Assembly: GCA_949751835.1 (NCBI GenBank)
Contig: CATKHK010000111.1
Location: forward strand, 1-64,000
Direction: 5' to 3'
Length of the DNA: 64,000 nt
DNA from: Blepharisma japonicum
Lineage: Eukaryota; Ciliophora; Heterotrichea; Heterotrichida; Blepharismidae
In this document: positions 42,597-53,248 of the stretch, piece by piece
Layout of the letters: each line of letters opens with the position of its first letter
Position numbering within the stretch: position 1 is the stretch's first letter
Notes under the pieces: generated by a model
The model's input: the letters and a program-made list of their open reading frames with translations, nothing else
What the model was told of the DNA's origin: nothing
Databases searched by the model: none
Translations under genes and position numbers: made by a program

Positions 42597-43778
42597 ATGG
42601 AAAATATCTGCACGACATGTGGAAAAGAAAATGTTCCTAATAGGTGTTCTTTGTGCCATAAATTTTATTACTGTGATCAAAAATGCCAAGGAAAACATTG
42701 AAAAACTCATAAATGGACCTGTGAAGGATATCATCCACCTAGGTCAGCCGATGATTTCCAATTTTTAGAAATACTTGGGATAGGCAACTTTTCAGAGATT
42801 ATTCATGTAGAAGAAAGAAGAACAAGAAAGCAATATGCTCTAAAAAAAGTAAATAAACAAAAAGTTACACAACTAAGAAAACAAGCTGACATTCTGATGG
42901 AAAAACACGTCATGAATCGATTAAAAGACCTAGAAGGAGTAGTTCATTTATATGAATGCTTTAAAGATTCAATGGATCTTTATTTTCTATATGAAAGAGT
43001 TGACGGAGGAGAAATATGGGATCGATGCAAAATTTTTGGGATGCCTGAAATACAAATGAGATATTTTTTAAGGCAATTTTTAGAAACTATGAAAGAAGTA
43101 CATGCAAGAGGGATCGTCCATAGAGATATCAAGACGGAAAATGTTTTAATCACAAATGAGGGAAAAATCAAAATTATTGATTTCGGCACAGCAAAAGATT
43201 TAGAACATCCAGAAGTTGAGGTCCCTGGAAATTCAATGAGAAAAAAAAAATTCGAAAATTTCGTCGGAACACCTCACTTTATGGCTCCAGAGTGCATAAA
43301 AAATAAAGATTCATCCTTTAAAAGTGATATGTGAAGCATAGGCTGCATGGCTTATTATATGCTAGCTGGTTATCCACCATTCCAAGGCGGCTCTGATTAT
43401 TTAATCTTTACCAAAGCTTTAGAGCTAAACTATTCATTTCCAGCCCATTTTACTGAGAACGCTATAAACTTTATTCAAGGAATCATAAAATTAATCCCAG
43501 AAGAGCGCCCTTCAGTCGATGATCTTCTTAAGCATCCATTTATTTCTGAAGCTCCTACAAAATACCCTATAGCAAGCCTCAAAGATATTGCTTTAGAAAC
43601 CATCAAAGACGATTTAACTAAAAAATTCAATCACGATAACTATGAAGAAGGACTAAAAAATACATTTGACAAATTTTGGGAAAAATTAGGAAGAATTGAT
43701 GCAAGGCTGCAAGAGCTTTATGATAGGCTTAAACACTTTTTCTCAAGAGAAGGGGCTCCTCCGAATCAAGGCGTTTAA
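42597..43778 (+). CDS. MYND zinc finger fused to a PDK1/AGC-like protein kinase
   Basis: The frame has 393 residues with TGA Trp codons at the MYND finger and after KSDM. Residues 5-42 are a full MYND finger: CTTCGKENVPNRCSLC, then YYCDQKCQ, W, HKW and C in the family's C-x2-C...C-x2-C...C...H...C spacing. The kinase (about 52-320) has LGIGNFSEI, YALKKV, HRDIKTEN, DFGTAK and FVGTPHFMAPE, most like PDK1 and other AGC kinases. MYND fingers bind Pro-rich peptides, so the finger may select partners. The order MYND then kinase is not one I know. Start 42597 is the only ATG before the finger. The C-terminal 70 residues are helical. Confidence 0.88.
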
Positions 43779-43850
43779 CGATTAAAATTGATTTTCATAG
43801 TAAAACTTAAAATAATTTTCTTTACTATATAAAACCTATAAGAATTATAA

Positions 43851-44522
43851 ATGGATTTTTCTGAAAGTGCCAAAGGTGTCAGCGCCATCGTCCAGCGTTC
43901 CCAAAGTTCTCCTGCCAATACTATTTATTCTCGTATCACCGATATTCAATTTGATTTTAAGCGAAAAAATAAAGTAGGTGTCCATATTGAGATTACTCAA
44001 TCTTCATCAATTGATTTTGAAGTCGATTATTCACTTCTAGATTTCAATGATACATTTAAAAGATGCTTATTAGAAGCCCATCTAAATACCCTTGATGTAC
44101 AATCAATTGATAATTTATTTCAAGTAAAACTTGTAGATCATTTACTAGTCCAAACTATTAAAAAAAGTATGCAAAAAATCAATAATATAAACTCCCAAGC
44201 TATTTATTTGCAGGTAAAAGAAGACCAAGATGACCCTGATAAAGTGGTAAAAGACTGCATAAAAAATGCAACGGCCCTTGCTAATCAGATATTGCAGTAT
44301 ATAAATTCAAAACATCAGAGGATTAATGAAGTTATGAAAAAGTTTACTATGGAGGTCTATGAAAGAGGGCCACTTATAACAAGATCGATAGAGGAACTGA
44401 GTGATAATTTGAATAGAAAATTTATTTTGACAGTAAATCAAATTATTGAGCTGCAAAGAGGCCATACGATTACGGAATCGCATTTATCAGAGCAAGTGAA
44501 GTCGCTAATTAATAATCTGTAA
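43851..44522 (+). CDS. Hypothetical helical protein, 223 residues
   Basis: An uninterrupted frame lies 72 bases after the MYND-kinase gene on the same strand. An N-terminal beta-rich part (ITDIQFDFKRKNKVGVHIEIT) is followed by long helices (about 60-223) with regular hydrophobic spacing. There is no signal peptide or membrane segment and no recognised family. GC content and codon use are gene-like. A subunit of a helical complex is possible but cannot be supported further. Confidence 0.72.
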   Translation: MDFSESAKGVSAIVQRSQSSPANTIYSRITDIQFDFKRKNKVGVHIEITQSSSIDFEVDYSLLDFNDTFKRCLLEAHLNTLDVQSIDNLFQVKLVDHLLVQTIKKSMQKINNINSQAIYLQVKEDQDDPDKVVKDCIKNATALANQILQYINSKHQRINEVMKKFTMEVYERGPLITRSIEELSDNLNRKFILTVNQIIELQRGHTITESHLSEQVKSLINNL

Positions 44523-45140
44523 GGAAATAGATTGATTAATTATAAAATAAATAATGAATAGTGTATAAGAACATGCTTAATATTAAAATTTTAATATATT
44601 TTATAGCATTTTTTCATATTTATAAATCAATGGAATTTAGTATTTCGATATAATCAATAGTTTTGACTACTGGGTAATACAATCATATTAGTACATAATC
44701 TTTAATTATTTGATTGATTTTTTATAAAAACTAAGGGGTTTTTACATATTATATTAACTCATTTAAAAATCTTTTATCCATTAGCTATCGTTATTTTACT
44801 TAGAATTTTTAACAATCCCTATTTTATATGAAGGTGAAATTTAAGCCTAAATAATATTTTTATATCAGAATTAAAATCTAAATGAAAATAATTAGCCTGA
44901 AATGCCACTGTTTTAATATTTTTATTTTTTAGCATCGATATAAAATCTTGAATAATTAATGAGACAACGTATTATATCGTTTTTGGAAGTGAATTAAAAA
45001 ATATTTGCAGATAGCAACATTTTAACTTTTAAAAGGGAGTTTGATGATATTAATTATGGCCTTTACTTATCTAGCAGGCTATTATTTTACCAATGATGTA
45101 TTCTATGAAAATTAAATTATTGGCTAATGTATATCTTAAA
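44523..45140. other. Intergenic, nothing recognised
   Basis: AT-rich spacer between co-directional genes. An open extension of the downstream gene reaches 45093 but its composition suggests leader sequence. Confidence 0.5.
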
Positions 45141-45869
45141 ATGGAAAAAAGTATATTAGTCTTTGGAGGAACAGGATTTTTAGGATCAGCTATCTTAAAA
45201 TATGCTGCATCACAAGGAATTAAATGTATAAGTGTATCCCGAAATGGGAAACCCAGACATTCAGAACCATGGCAAAAAGAAATAGAATATATTTCCGGCG
45301 ATGCATTAGATCCAAACTCATATATAAACTTGATACCTAAAGCATCTGCCATAATTAATTCTATCGGAATTTTATTTGATTCAAAGACTTTTAATCTTTC
45401 TAATACTTACCAAGGAAGCTATGAGCATATAAATCGTGATACAGCATTAAAAATATGTGAAGCTTTAGAAGGAAAAGAAAAAACCTTTGTTTTTATAAGT
45501 TCTGAAAGAGGACTTTGGTTTTCTCCAAGATACTTGCAGACGAAAAGACAAGTAGAAGATCATTTATCAGCAAATAAAGATAAAATTCCAAATGTAGTGC
45601 TAAGGTCAGGGTTTCTGTTTGATAGTCAAGATACATATAAGAACTGAACAGCTATAGGAATCAATTGATTAAGTTGTAGTGATGTGCCATTGAGATGGCT
45701 TGGATTAAACTGAATATCAGAAACTTTTATCCCAAGTAGAAGTCAGCATGTTGATACAGTCGCTAAAGTAGCAGTCCTTTCTGCAACTTTACCTGAATTT
45801 AAAGGAAGAACTTTGAATGTGGCCGATATCGATGAAATTGCTCAAAAATATGACAAATATAAAGCATAA
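45141..45869 (+). CDS. Atypical SDR / NAD(P)-binding protein (NDUFA9/COQ11-like)
   Basis: Joined through TGA Trp codons the protein has 242 residues. The N-terminus MEKSILVFGGTGFLGSAIL is the dinucleotide-binding GxxGxxG motif of extended and atypical SDRs, and SRNGKP follows at the expected cofactor-selecting position. FVFISSERG replaces the usual catalytic region; the YxxxK motif appears only as YLQTKRQVE. This set is seen in mitochondrial NDUFA9- and COQ11-like proteins that bind nucleotide in complex I or coenzyme Q assembly. ATG 45141 directly precedes the fold and is preferred to 45093. Confidence 0.82.
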
Positions 45870-46037
45870 CCACAGCTATTTAAAATTATAATTTCATATT
45901 TAATTACTAAAGTACCAATAATTCCACAATTTACCTTGTTAAATAAGTTAATTTATCAAAAATTCACCAATTCAAGCCAAGTTTCTATCCTTTCTGTCTT
46001 TATGAAAGACCATATCAATAAATTTAGTGGATAAAAT

Positions 46038-46499
46038 ATGTCAAAAGCAAAAGGACGTAAAGCAGAGAAGGTAGAAGAGCCTGAACAAGCTATGTTAGGT
46101 CCAAACCTTACCGGGGAAAAGATTTTCGCAGTATGCCATCTCTTAGCGACCTTCAATGACACATTTATTCATGTTACAGATCTCTCTGGTAGAGAAACTT
46201 TAGCCAGAGTCACAGGAGGAATGATGGTTAAAGCTGACAGAGAAGAAAGCTCACCTTATGCTGCTATGCTTGCTGCTGTAGAAGTTTGTAATCGCCTTAA
46301 AAAATTAGGCATAAACTCACTTCATATTAAAATCAGAGCGAGAGGTGGAACTGAAAGCAAAACACCAGGACCTGGAGCCCAAGCTGCTTTAAGAGCTTTA
46401 GCTAGAAATGGAATGCTTATTGGCAGAATCGAAGATGTTACACCTATTCCTACAGATAGCACAAGAAGAGCTGGAGGTAGAAGAGGAAGAAGATTATAA
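46038..46499 (+). CDS. RPS14: 40S ribosomal protein S14 (uS11)
   Basis: The protein has 153 residues, full length for the family. The uS11 core is clear: [34 protein letters not shown], and the near-invariant tail with [18 protein letters not shown] and the C-terminal [13 protein letters not shown]. It binds 18S rRNA at the platform near the mRNA exit. No intron or TGA codon is present, and codon use is richer in G and C than neighbours, as expected for a highly expressed gene. The ATG follows an AAAAT leader. Confidence 0.98.
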   Translation: MSKAKGRKAEKVEEPEQAMLGPNLTGEKIFAVCHLLATFNDTFIHVTDLSGRETLARVTGGMMVKADREESSPYAAMLAAVEVCNRLKKLGINSLHIKIRARGGTESKTPGPGAQAALRALARNGMLIGRIEDVTPIPTDSTRRAGGRRGRRL

Positions 46500-46561
46500 G
46501 CTAAACAAAGAATTCGCGAGATTTACGATTTTCTATGAAAATTTTCATATACAGTTAAAGG

Positions 46562-47368
46562 TTAAATTTTTTCATCATGGTTCATAATTTTCACTGGTGA
46601 AAGTGGCACTGGCATCCCGTTATCCGACTGCCTCAAACTAAAGTTTTTTTCATCTTTGAAAGGATTAATCAAATTATAAGGCGGGATAGGATTCTGCTTC
46701 GTTTGCTTGATTTTTTCAGCATATTCTTTTCGTTTTTCGTGGATTTCTCTCTTTTTCAGCCAGTCATCAGATCCTATTGTCGGCCCAAGCCCACCAAGCT
46801 CGTAATATTTTTCCGGTTTTATCGCTTTATAATCATTCAAGGTATATGGCTTAAACCCTCCTTGGTTTCTATGAGATCTGTAGTAGTCACCTTCGTATAG
46901 GGCTTGCCTTGTTTTTGGGGTTTCTTTTAAAGCATTATTTAAGTCTTCTGCGACCTTGCGCTGGGCTGCTGAGTAAGAGAAATTTCTTCTATGGGAATCG
47001 ATGTTTTTGTGATGTAAATTGTGGTAAACGTCAGGAATTAGAGGTTGATTGGAAAAATCTACTGATCTTGAGAGATGATGTTTATAAACTGACGTATCAT
47101 TGCTTGTAGAAGAGTTCAAATAAGAGCTATTATCAAATGTCGATATATGATTTTGAGATGTAAATTGTGGATAGTCAGTTGCAGGAGCCCTAGGAGACTG
47201 AATAGGGCCTTTAATTATATTAGATGCAGATACTTGCATAACTGTTTTATGAATTTGATGACTGTTTGGCATTGTTATAGCACGATTTGTATCAAGGTCG
47301 AGTTCTCCAAGTCTTGACATCGTGGAAATCTTGTTTTGGAAGCGATCTTTGAAGCTGGGTGATGCCAT
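46562..47368 (-). CDS. Jhy-like protein (possible ciliary), Ser/Asn-rich
   Basis: The protein has 268 residues. The N-terminal 150 are disordered and rich in Ser, Asn and His. The conserved part is near residues 175-235: FKPYTLNDYKAIKPEKYY, then LGGLGPTIGSDDWLKKRE and a basic helix EKRKEYAEKIK. The order YTLxDY...LGGLGP...W...K..EYA recalls the Jhy family and related ciliary proteins needed for motile cilia. That is pattern recognition at modest confidence. It converges with RPS14, 62 bases between stops. Confidence 0.7.
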   Translation of the reverse strand: MASPSFKDRFQNKISTMSRLGELDLDTNRAITMPNSHQIHKTVMQVSASNIIKGPIQSPRAPATDYPQFTSQNHISTFDNSSYLNSSTSNDTSVYKHHLSRSVDFSNQPLIPDVYHNLHHKNIDSHRRNFSYSAAQRKVAEDLNNALKETPKTRQALYEGDYYRSHRNQGGFKPYTLNDYKAIKPEKYYELGGLGPTIGSDDWLKKREIHEKRKEYAEKIKQTKQNPIPPYNLINPFKDEKNFSLRQSDNGMPVPLSPVKIMNHDEKI

Positions 47369-47693
47369 TCTTTAATTAATTTTTTTGAGAGTTTAATTAA
47401 TGTTCATATTTTTAAGGGAAAATAGATTTAATTATTTAGATTGAAAAAGATCAATTGAAAATTATTATAAGAATTTATGAGGCTGAAATTTAATACTTTT
47501 GAATTATTACAAGAAAAGCTAACATAAAAATAAAAATATTTTGTAAAAAAATAAAAAATGCAAATTTTCTTATTTTTTAAAAAAATCATTTTGCTTAAAA
47601 GGCAATTCAAATCAACGTGAAAATAAATATTTCTTATTATTTATTATTTATTTTCTTTCTTTATTCTTTCAAATATGACATATAATTACAAAA
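47369..47693. other. Intergenic, nothing recognised
   Basis: Extremely AT-rich spacer between divergent genes; probably holds both promoters. No specific element is recognised. Confidence 0.5.
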
Positions 47694-48125
47694 ATGGAAG
47701 ATAAAAACGAGATATCAATGCTCGGACTATGCATGAATCCTAGTTTTGAAAACTTTGATCATTCTAATTACCAAAATCATATGTCCCAGCTTGATACTCT
47801 CTTTTTATCACAAAAGCGAGAAATTGAAGAAATGAATATAGAAGAGCTCAAAGTGCATCAACTACCTTTAGCCAGGGTCAAGAAAATAATGAAAGCAGAT
47901 GAAGATGTCCGAATGATAAGTGCAGAAACTCCAGCGTTATTTGCAAAAGCTTGCGAAATGTTCATATTGGAAGTCACGCATCGATCATGAATCCATACTG
48001 AAGAAGGCAAAAGGAGGACTTTACAAAGAAACGATATAGCTGCCTGCATAGCAAGAACGGATATTTTTGATTTTTTGCAAGATATGATCCCTGGAGAGAG
48101 TAAAAGTCTTTTTAAAGAAAGTTAA
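47694..48125 (+). CDS. NF-YC / HAP5 histone-fold transcription factor subunit
   Basis: The protein has 143 residues. The histone fold is nearly canonical: [20 protein letters not shown], trimmed as [11 protein letters not shown], then [32 protein letters not shown] and FDFLQDMIP. The Trp before IHTEE, invariant in the family, is encoded by TGA, direct proof of the codon change. NF-YC pairs with NF-YB and joins NF-YA to bind CCAAT boxes. The protein is shorter than animal NF-YC because no Gln-rich activation region follows the fold. The N-terminal 55 residues are non-conserved. Confidence 0.95.
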
Positions 48126-48628
48126 ATATTTAGAAATTGATTTTTTACTGAAAATTAGATTTTTCTTTCACTTTTGCAAAATTCAAAGAAATTCTATTCT
48201 TTTCTGAGTTTTTCTCAATATTGCATTAATTTTAAGTAGACTTTAATTTTTTGATAAAACATTTAACTCTAATCAATTACTTCAATATTTTACAAAGATA
48301 AAATTTCATGCTTCTTTATTCTTCTCTTTCTCGAACAAAATCTCTATTAAATACTTTATTTATTACATTTATGTTATAAAATATTCCTACTTGATTTATA
48401 AGTATTTTCTATTTTTACAAATAGCCTAAAAATGAAAGCATTTTATATATAAGAGAAATTCTATTTTATTTTAAAAAATTATTAATAGATAGCTTGAAGA
48501 GTGTAGAAATACTATTAAAAGAATATTTTTGATAATAGCTCAGCTTAGGGAAGCTATACGCTTGTAAACACAAGTAACTACTAAATTTTTATCTTTATCT
48601 CAAATGTGTAATTTTATAAAGAATATAA
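48126..48628. other. Intergenic, nothing recognised
   Basis: AT-rich spacer between co-directional genes; no frame, RNA or repeat is supported. Confidence 0.5.
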
Positions 48629-48922
48629 ATGGCTCGGCATGTTCAGCTTAATCACGATGAACTTGAAAGAGTAACCAAACTGATGTCTGAGTTCTATGAC
48701 AACCGAGACGACACCAAACTCCAAGATCTGTTTGTGCTATTTGATTTAAATGGCAATGGAAGTATTGATTCCTCTGAATTGCAATCTGTAATGAGTCAGA
48801 TCTCAGGAGAAAGAATTTCAGACCAAGAAATCCATGATATGATCAGAGAGGCAGACACAAATCATAATGGTGTTATTGAATTCAATGAATTTATAGAAGT
48901 TATGAGGCGTCATAGAGGTTAA
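48629..48922 (+). CDS. Small two-EF-hand calcium-binding protein
   Basis: The protein has 97 residues with two good EF-hands: DLNGNGSIDSSEL and DTNHNGVIEFNEF, both with canonical acidic positions 1, 3, 5 and 12. It corresponds to one lobe of a calmodulin- or centrin-like protein, with a short helical N-terminal extension. Such small calcium sensors are abundant in ciliates. Target unknown; it may form a dimer to complete a four-hand unit. The AT-rich leader and a clear ATG support the start. Confidence 0.92.
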   Translation: MARHVQLNHDELERVTKLMSEFYDNRDDTKLQDLFVLFDLNGNGSIDSSELQSVMSQISGERISDQEIHDMIREADTNHNGVIEFNEFIEVMRRHRG

Positions 48923-49204
48923 TCTAAGTTAATTTTAAAGCATTTATCTAAATTACAGATTTTATGGATTTTATTTATAAAATTATTCTTTTTTGAAAGA
49001 AATATCTATTAAAGATAAGATAATTGATAATTATGTATTTTATAAGGCTTAAAAGAATTTTTAGCTGTTTTATTATTTTATTAATAATAGATCTCTTTAA
49101 TTTCAATTAAGTATTATAACTCCTTGCTAGAGGTTTCTGGGTTTACCTTGGATAAGAATTATAATCTTTCTCTTATATAAAAATGCCTGATAAATAAACA
49201 CAAA

Positions 49205-49738
49205 ATGAAACTTAGCCAATCATTAAGAATTCTTGGGCTCAATTCAATTTCAAGCCAAAGTGAGATCAAAAAAGCTTTTTTACTTAAAGCTAAAATATTG
49301 CATCCAGATACAAAAAGTGGCAATGAAGAGCAATTCAAAGAATTAGTTGAAGCTTATGAATTTTTGAAAAAAGGTCACAAAAATACTGAAAATATAAGCA
49401 ATAGCACTTCAAAAGGTTTTTCTAAAGACCAATATTATTGAAGCAGCACAGCATATGAGCGACCACAATATGAATGAAAAGCAAAGAAAAATTACAAAGA
49501 AGAGGGAAAAGCCGAAGCAAAAAAAGAAGAAGTTTTAGTTGTCCCAAGCTGAATAAAAGTATTTTTTGCTTCTCTAGCAATGTTAGGAATAGTCTCAGTA
49601 GTTTGGACACTGAAAAATGAAAAAGATAATAGCCTAGGGCTTCAAATATCAGAGGAATATTTTAAAGAAAGCGAAGAAAAACAAAAAGATTTTATACATA
49701 ACCGAGTCTTAAGCAAAAAGAAAAATATTAGATTCTAA
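49205..49738 (+). CDS. Membrane-anchored J-domain (DnaJ) protein
   Basis: The protein has 177 residues with three TGA Trp codons. The J domain is N-terminal (about 1-60): ILGLNSISSQSEIKKAF and LHPDTKSGNEEQFKEL contain the HPD motif needed to activate Hsp70. A hydrophobic segment near residues 122-142 (VFFASLAMLGIVSVVW) predicts a membrane anchor, and the tail is charged. This layout is like small mitochondrial or ER J proteins. It lies on the same strand 73 bases before the TPR/IQ gene. Confidence 0.88.
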
Positions 49739-49810
49739 TACTGCTAATTATTTAATAAAATATTATTTTAAAATCGTAATAAATATCAACATTTTAGTTC
49801 CACCGAGAAA

Positions 49811-51637
49811 ATGGATATTTCTTCGAAATTTTCTTCACGGGCCGCTTCTAACGACGATCTTGACATCACAATTTTAAACATCAATAAAGCTGCCGTCGAC
49901 GCTTTACGAAATGATGAATTTTCGGCTGCTGTTTCTTTACTAAATAGAGCAAACAACCTACTGAAGCAGCTAAATAACACTTTTTCTGTCCTCAGACTTA
50001 AAGGAATCACATTAAATAACTTAGGATGTCTATACAAGCAGAAAAATCAGTTTTCAAAGTCTCTAGAGTATTTATTCGAAGCCTTAGAATATGAGCGCAA
50101 ACTGCCACATTATATTAATTTAGCTGGAACTTATCTTAATATTTGCTCATTATTTTCTGTTATGGGCAATCATAAACAGTCATTAGAAAATGCGGTAAAT
50201 GCAATAAAAACTATTGAACAGCATAATGATTTGTCTAATGGATGAGTTAAGTCTTGAGTTGTGGCTTATCAGAATGCTGCTGACTCAGCAAGAAAATTAG
50301 GGGATTATAATGAAGCAGAATTTTATAAGAAAAAAGGATATGAAATTGCTTTGAAAAAATTAGGGAAAAATTCTGAAATAACTAAAAATTTTATTGTAAA
50401 AAAACAAGAGCCAAGTGAAAATTCAGTAACTTTGGAAAGTTATATCAATTCAAGCACTGATGAAATTATTAAAGAAAATAATTTTCAGTCATTTTTACCA
50501 GATTTAAGACTTAGACAAAGGAATTTGTTGATAAATTCTCCTGGAGAGATTTTACTTGATACAACACCTTGGCAGGATAATAATCATACAATTGGACCGT
50601 GGACAAATTTAACCAGAAAAACTGTGGAGGTAAATAATTTTGAACAAACTGATGAAAATTCGTGAATTAGTAAAAAAAATTCAAAAATCTCATTATCACC
50701 GACCTCATTATTACCTAAGAATATTAGTAAAAATATTGATAGAGTTAATAAAGAAAAGCCGAGACATAAAAAGCAAAATAGTGATGTACAATTTGAAAAT
50801 ACTATATCACTCGACCAAAAAATCACACAAAAAAATCAAAATATTAGCAGAAAAAAGCCGAAGTTATCTATAGAATTTTTTAAGCTTCCAGAAACCCCAA
50901 TTTCCCATAGTAATGTAAACTCCACCAAAAGATCAATACATTTGGATCCAATAAATCCAATAATAAATCAACCAAAATCAGTAAAAAACAATTTTCCTAT
51001 AAAAAACAAATTTATAAAACAGACTTCACCTATAACTAAAACGATTCATGAAAAGCTAGATACTATAGGGAACAAACTATCAACTATCAAAAAAAGGCTA
51101 AATAAATTCGAAAATGTATATAAAACACCTTTAAATAATGTACCAGAAGAAAACAGTATAAAATGCAGCTCTGAAGCTAAATCTGCAGATTTATCAAGAA
51201 AAACATTAAATTGTATAGTAATTCAAACTTTTATAAGAAGATGACTATGCAGAAAAAAATTCTTGAAAATGAAAAATGCAGCTATAATAATTCAACGGTG
51301 ATTTAGGCGACGGAATTTCAATAAAAGAAGAAAAGAAAAATATACTTTGAAAGATTTCAGCCAACAATTTTCCCCGATATACAAAGAAAAATCATCAGAG
51401 TTATTTTCGAAAACTAAAACATTATTTGGAACTTTAACTTATATTCAAGCAAGGATTAGGGGATTTTTAGCAAGAAAAAGATATCAAAGAGCAAAGGCAG
51501 CAATAATTACAATACAAAAAAATATTAAAATGTTCAGCGTAAGGAGGCTTTATAAAATTATCTTAGATGCGATTATTTTTATTCAAACAGCAATCAGAGG
51601 ATATTTGGTACGAAAAGTTTTCAAACTAAAACATTAA
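49811..51637 (+). CDS. TPR repeat - IQ motif protein
   Basis: Several TGA Trp codons join the pieces into 608 residues. Residues 15 to about 195 form TPR units (for example NNLGCLYKQKNQFSKSLEYL and NICSLFSVMGNHKQSLENA, each shown in part). A long Asn/Lys-rich disordered region spans about 200-465. The last 140 residues contain four or five IQ motifs: IVIQTFIRRW, IIIQRWFRRR, IQARIRGFLARKR, ITIQKNIKMF and IQTAIRGYLVRK. IQ motifs bind calmodulin-like proteins, so a calcium-responsive scaffold, possibly basal-body or ciliary, is inferred. The small EF-hand protein nearby (48629-48922) is a candidate ligand of the type but no evidence links them. Confidence 0.88.
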
Positions 51638-51722
51638 CAAAAATCTTATATCCTTCAAACACATCAATGCTTTTTATATCGGCAACTTCCATCTTTTGCT
51701 AAAATTTATTATTAATTTTAAT

Positions 51723-52580
51723 CTATTCTGAACTTTCGTCAACAAGTGTTCCCCAGCCATTTTCATATGTATATTCTTCTATATCTCCTTCAGCAGTTAT
51801 AACATAAAGTTTAAATATCAGATTCCCTTCATCTACCCAGCCAGTAACAGATGAACTAACTCCTTCAACTTCAAAAGCGCCATTATACCAGCCATTTCCG
51901 CTTCCATAGCAATATTCCACAATTTTTTGGCCATCTCCTACATATACTCTAATATTGGTATCTCCCCATGCTATTGCTGACACTGTCTTACCATAAGTAA
52001 AAAATCCTGTCGAAAACCAGCCATTGCCATCATCGCACCATTCTTCGATTATCCCATCATGAGCTTGGTAAACTCTCAAATGAGTAATATCATTTGTCCA
52101 AGAAACAGCTGCCAAGGACTCTCTTAAACAGTTTTCAACTGGAATTCCAGTTGGTACATCTGAGGTCTCATAAACATTGTCAGAGACTGAGGATTCTCCA
52201 CTTGCGGTTTCTTCTTCAGAAGTACATGACTGCTCTTCTTCTTCCTCTTCTTCTGGCTCAGGCAAGGTTGATTCTGACTCTTCTTCTGAAGGCTGTTCTG
52301 TTTCTTCATTATCAAATATTTGAGTAACATCAGCTGTGGCTTCTCCACTTATTAAAGCTTCAAATTCATCTATAGTAATGCAATTTGTGCAAACAGTCCC
52401 TGCTTCTTCATCAATTACTACCTCGATTTCTACTGCATCTGTGGTAGAAGACTCGCTTGAAACTTCAATTTCAGCTGATTCTGAGCTTTCTTCGAGTTCA
52501 GGAGCTGTTTGGGTTGCTTGTATACGTAAACCAAGGATTATATTAGCTAGGACTAAAACTAGAAATCCGTTTTTTAACAT
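51723..52580 (-). CDS. Secreted acidic protein with fucose-lectin-like beta-propeller repeats (copy A)
   Basis: The protein has 285 residues: signal peptide (MLKNGFLVLVLANIILGL), a conserved TVCTNCITIDEFEALI segment, an acidic Glu/Ser/Pro stretch and a C-terminal domain of about 130 residues. That domain is three repeats of about 45 residues, each with a strand pattern like LRVYQAHDGIIEEWC, NGW and AWG. This resembles fungal/bacterial fucose-specific lectins (AAL, RSL), whose repeats are propeller blades. Three blades per chain would need to dimerise to give the usual six. The protein is probably secreted or packed in granules. It ends SSE then TAG; its paralog at 53249-54271 ends SSE then TAA, which proves TAG is a stop here. 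Confidence 0.87.
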   Translation of the reverse strand: MLKNGFLVLVLANIILGLRIQATQTAPELEESSESAEIEVSSESSTTDAVEIEVVIDEEAGTVCTNCITIDEFEALISGEATADVTQIFDNEETEQPSEEESESTLPEPEEEEEEEQSCTSEEETASGESSVSDNVYETSDVPTGIPVENCLRESLAAVSWTNDITHLRVYQAHDGIIEEWCDDGNGWFSTGFFTYGKTVSAIAWGDTNIRVYVGDGQKIVEYCYGSGNGWYNGAFEVEGVSSSVTGWVDEGNLIFKLYVITAEGDIEEYTYENGWGTLVDESSE

Positions 52581-53248
52581 ATATAATTTTCGGGCATTTT
52601 ATTGTATCAATTTGGGAGAGTTTTATTAATTATTATGAAGTTTTATTTTATAAATTTTGCTTTACTGCTAAAATACCAGTTTCTTGAAATAAATCGATTT
52701 AGTAGGTAATATTAATTGTTACCTGGAAGAAGATAAATAATTATAGATAGAGGTAATTAATGATTTTATAAAATAATCAGGAATCTCTCTAATTAAGCTT
52801 GCATATTAAATATTACGTCTAGTATAATAAATAAGAATAAAAATAATTTATCCTGCATTAAATATTAAAGTATTAAGATTTTTCTAATTTTTAATAAATA
52901 AATATTCCAATCATTTTATATTATGCCAATTATGAAAGATAATTAAACCAAAAAAAATATTTTTTATTTAATATTAATATATTCTAAGAAAATAAATGCA
53001 AATTAGAAGAAGTTATCTGAAAATTGAATTATTGAGTATGAAAAATTCTCAATGATAGGTAAATGTTTCAATTAATCAATTTCAATTTAATTATTAAACA
53101 AAAAATACTAAATGTAAAGTTAAAAAATGCGTATGCATATAAAGGTAAGTAATTTTTAACATTATCTTTAAATTTATGAATCTTTGTGCTGAATTTCTAA
53201 TAATCCATTTCTTCTTTTTTCCTAATTATGATTATTAAAATTTTTAAT
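52581..53248. other. Intergenic spacer between tandem lectin paralogs
   Basis: AT-rich with no gene. It presumably includes the promoter of copy A and the 3' end signals of copy B. No repeat of the coding region was noticed in it. Confidence 0.5.

Noticed and set aside
46703-47109. Plus-strand hydrophobic frames
   Set aside because: Antisense of the Jhy-like gene.
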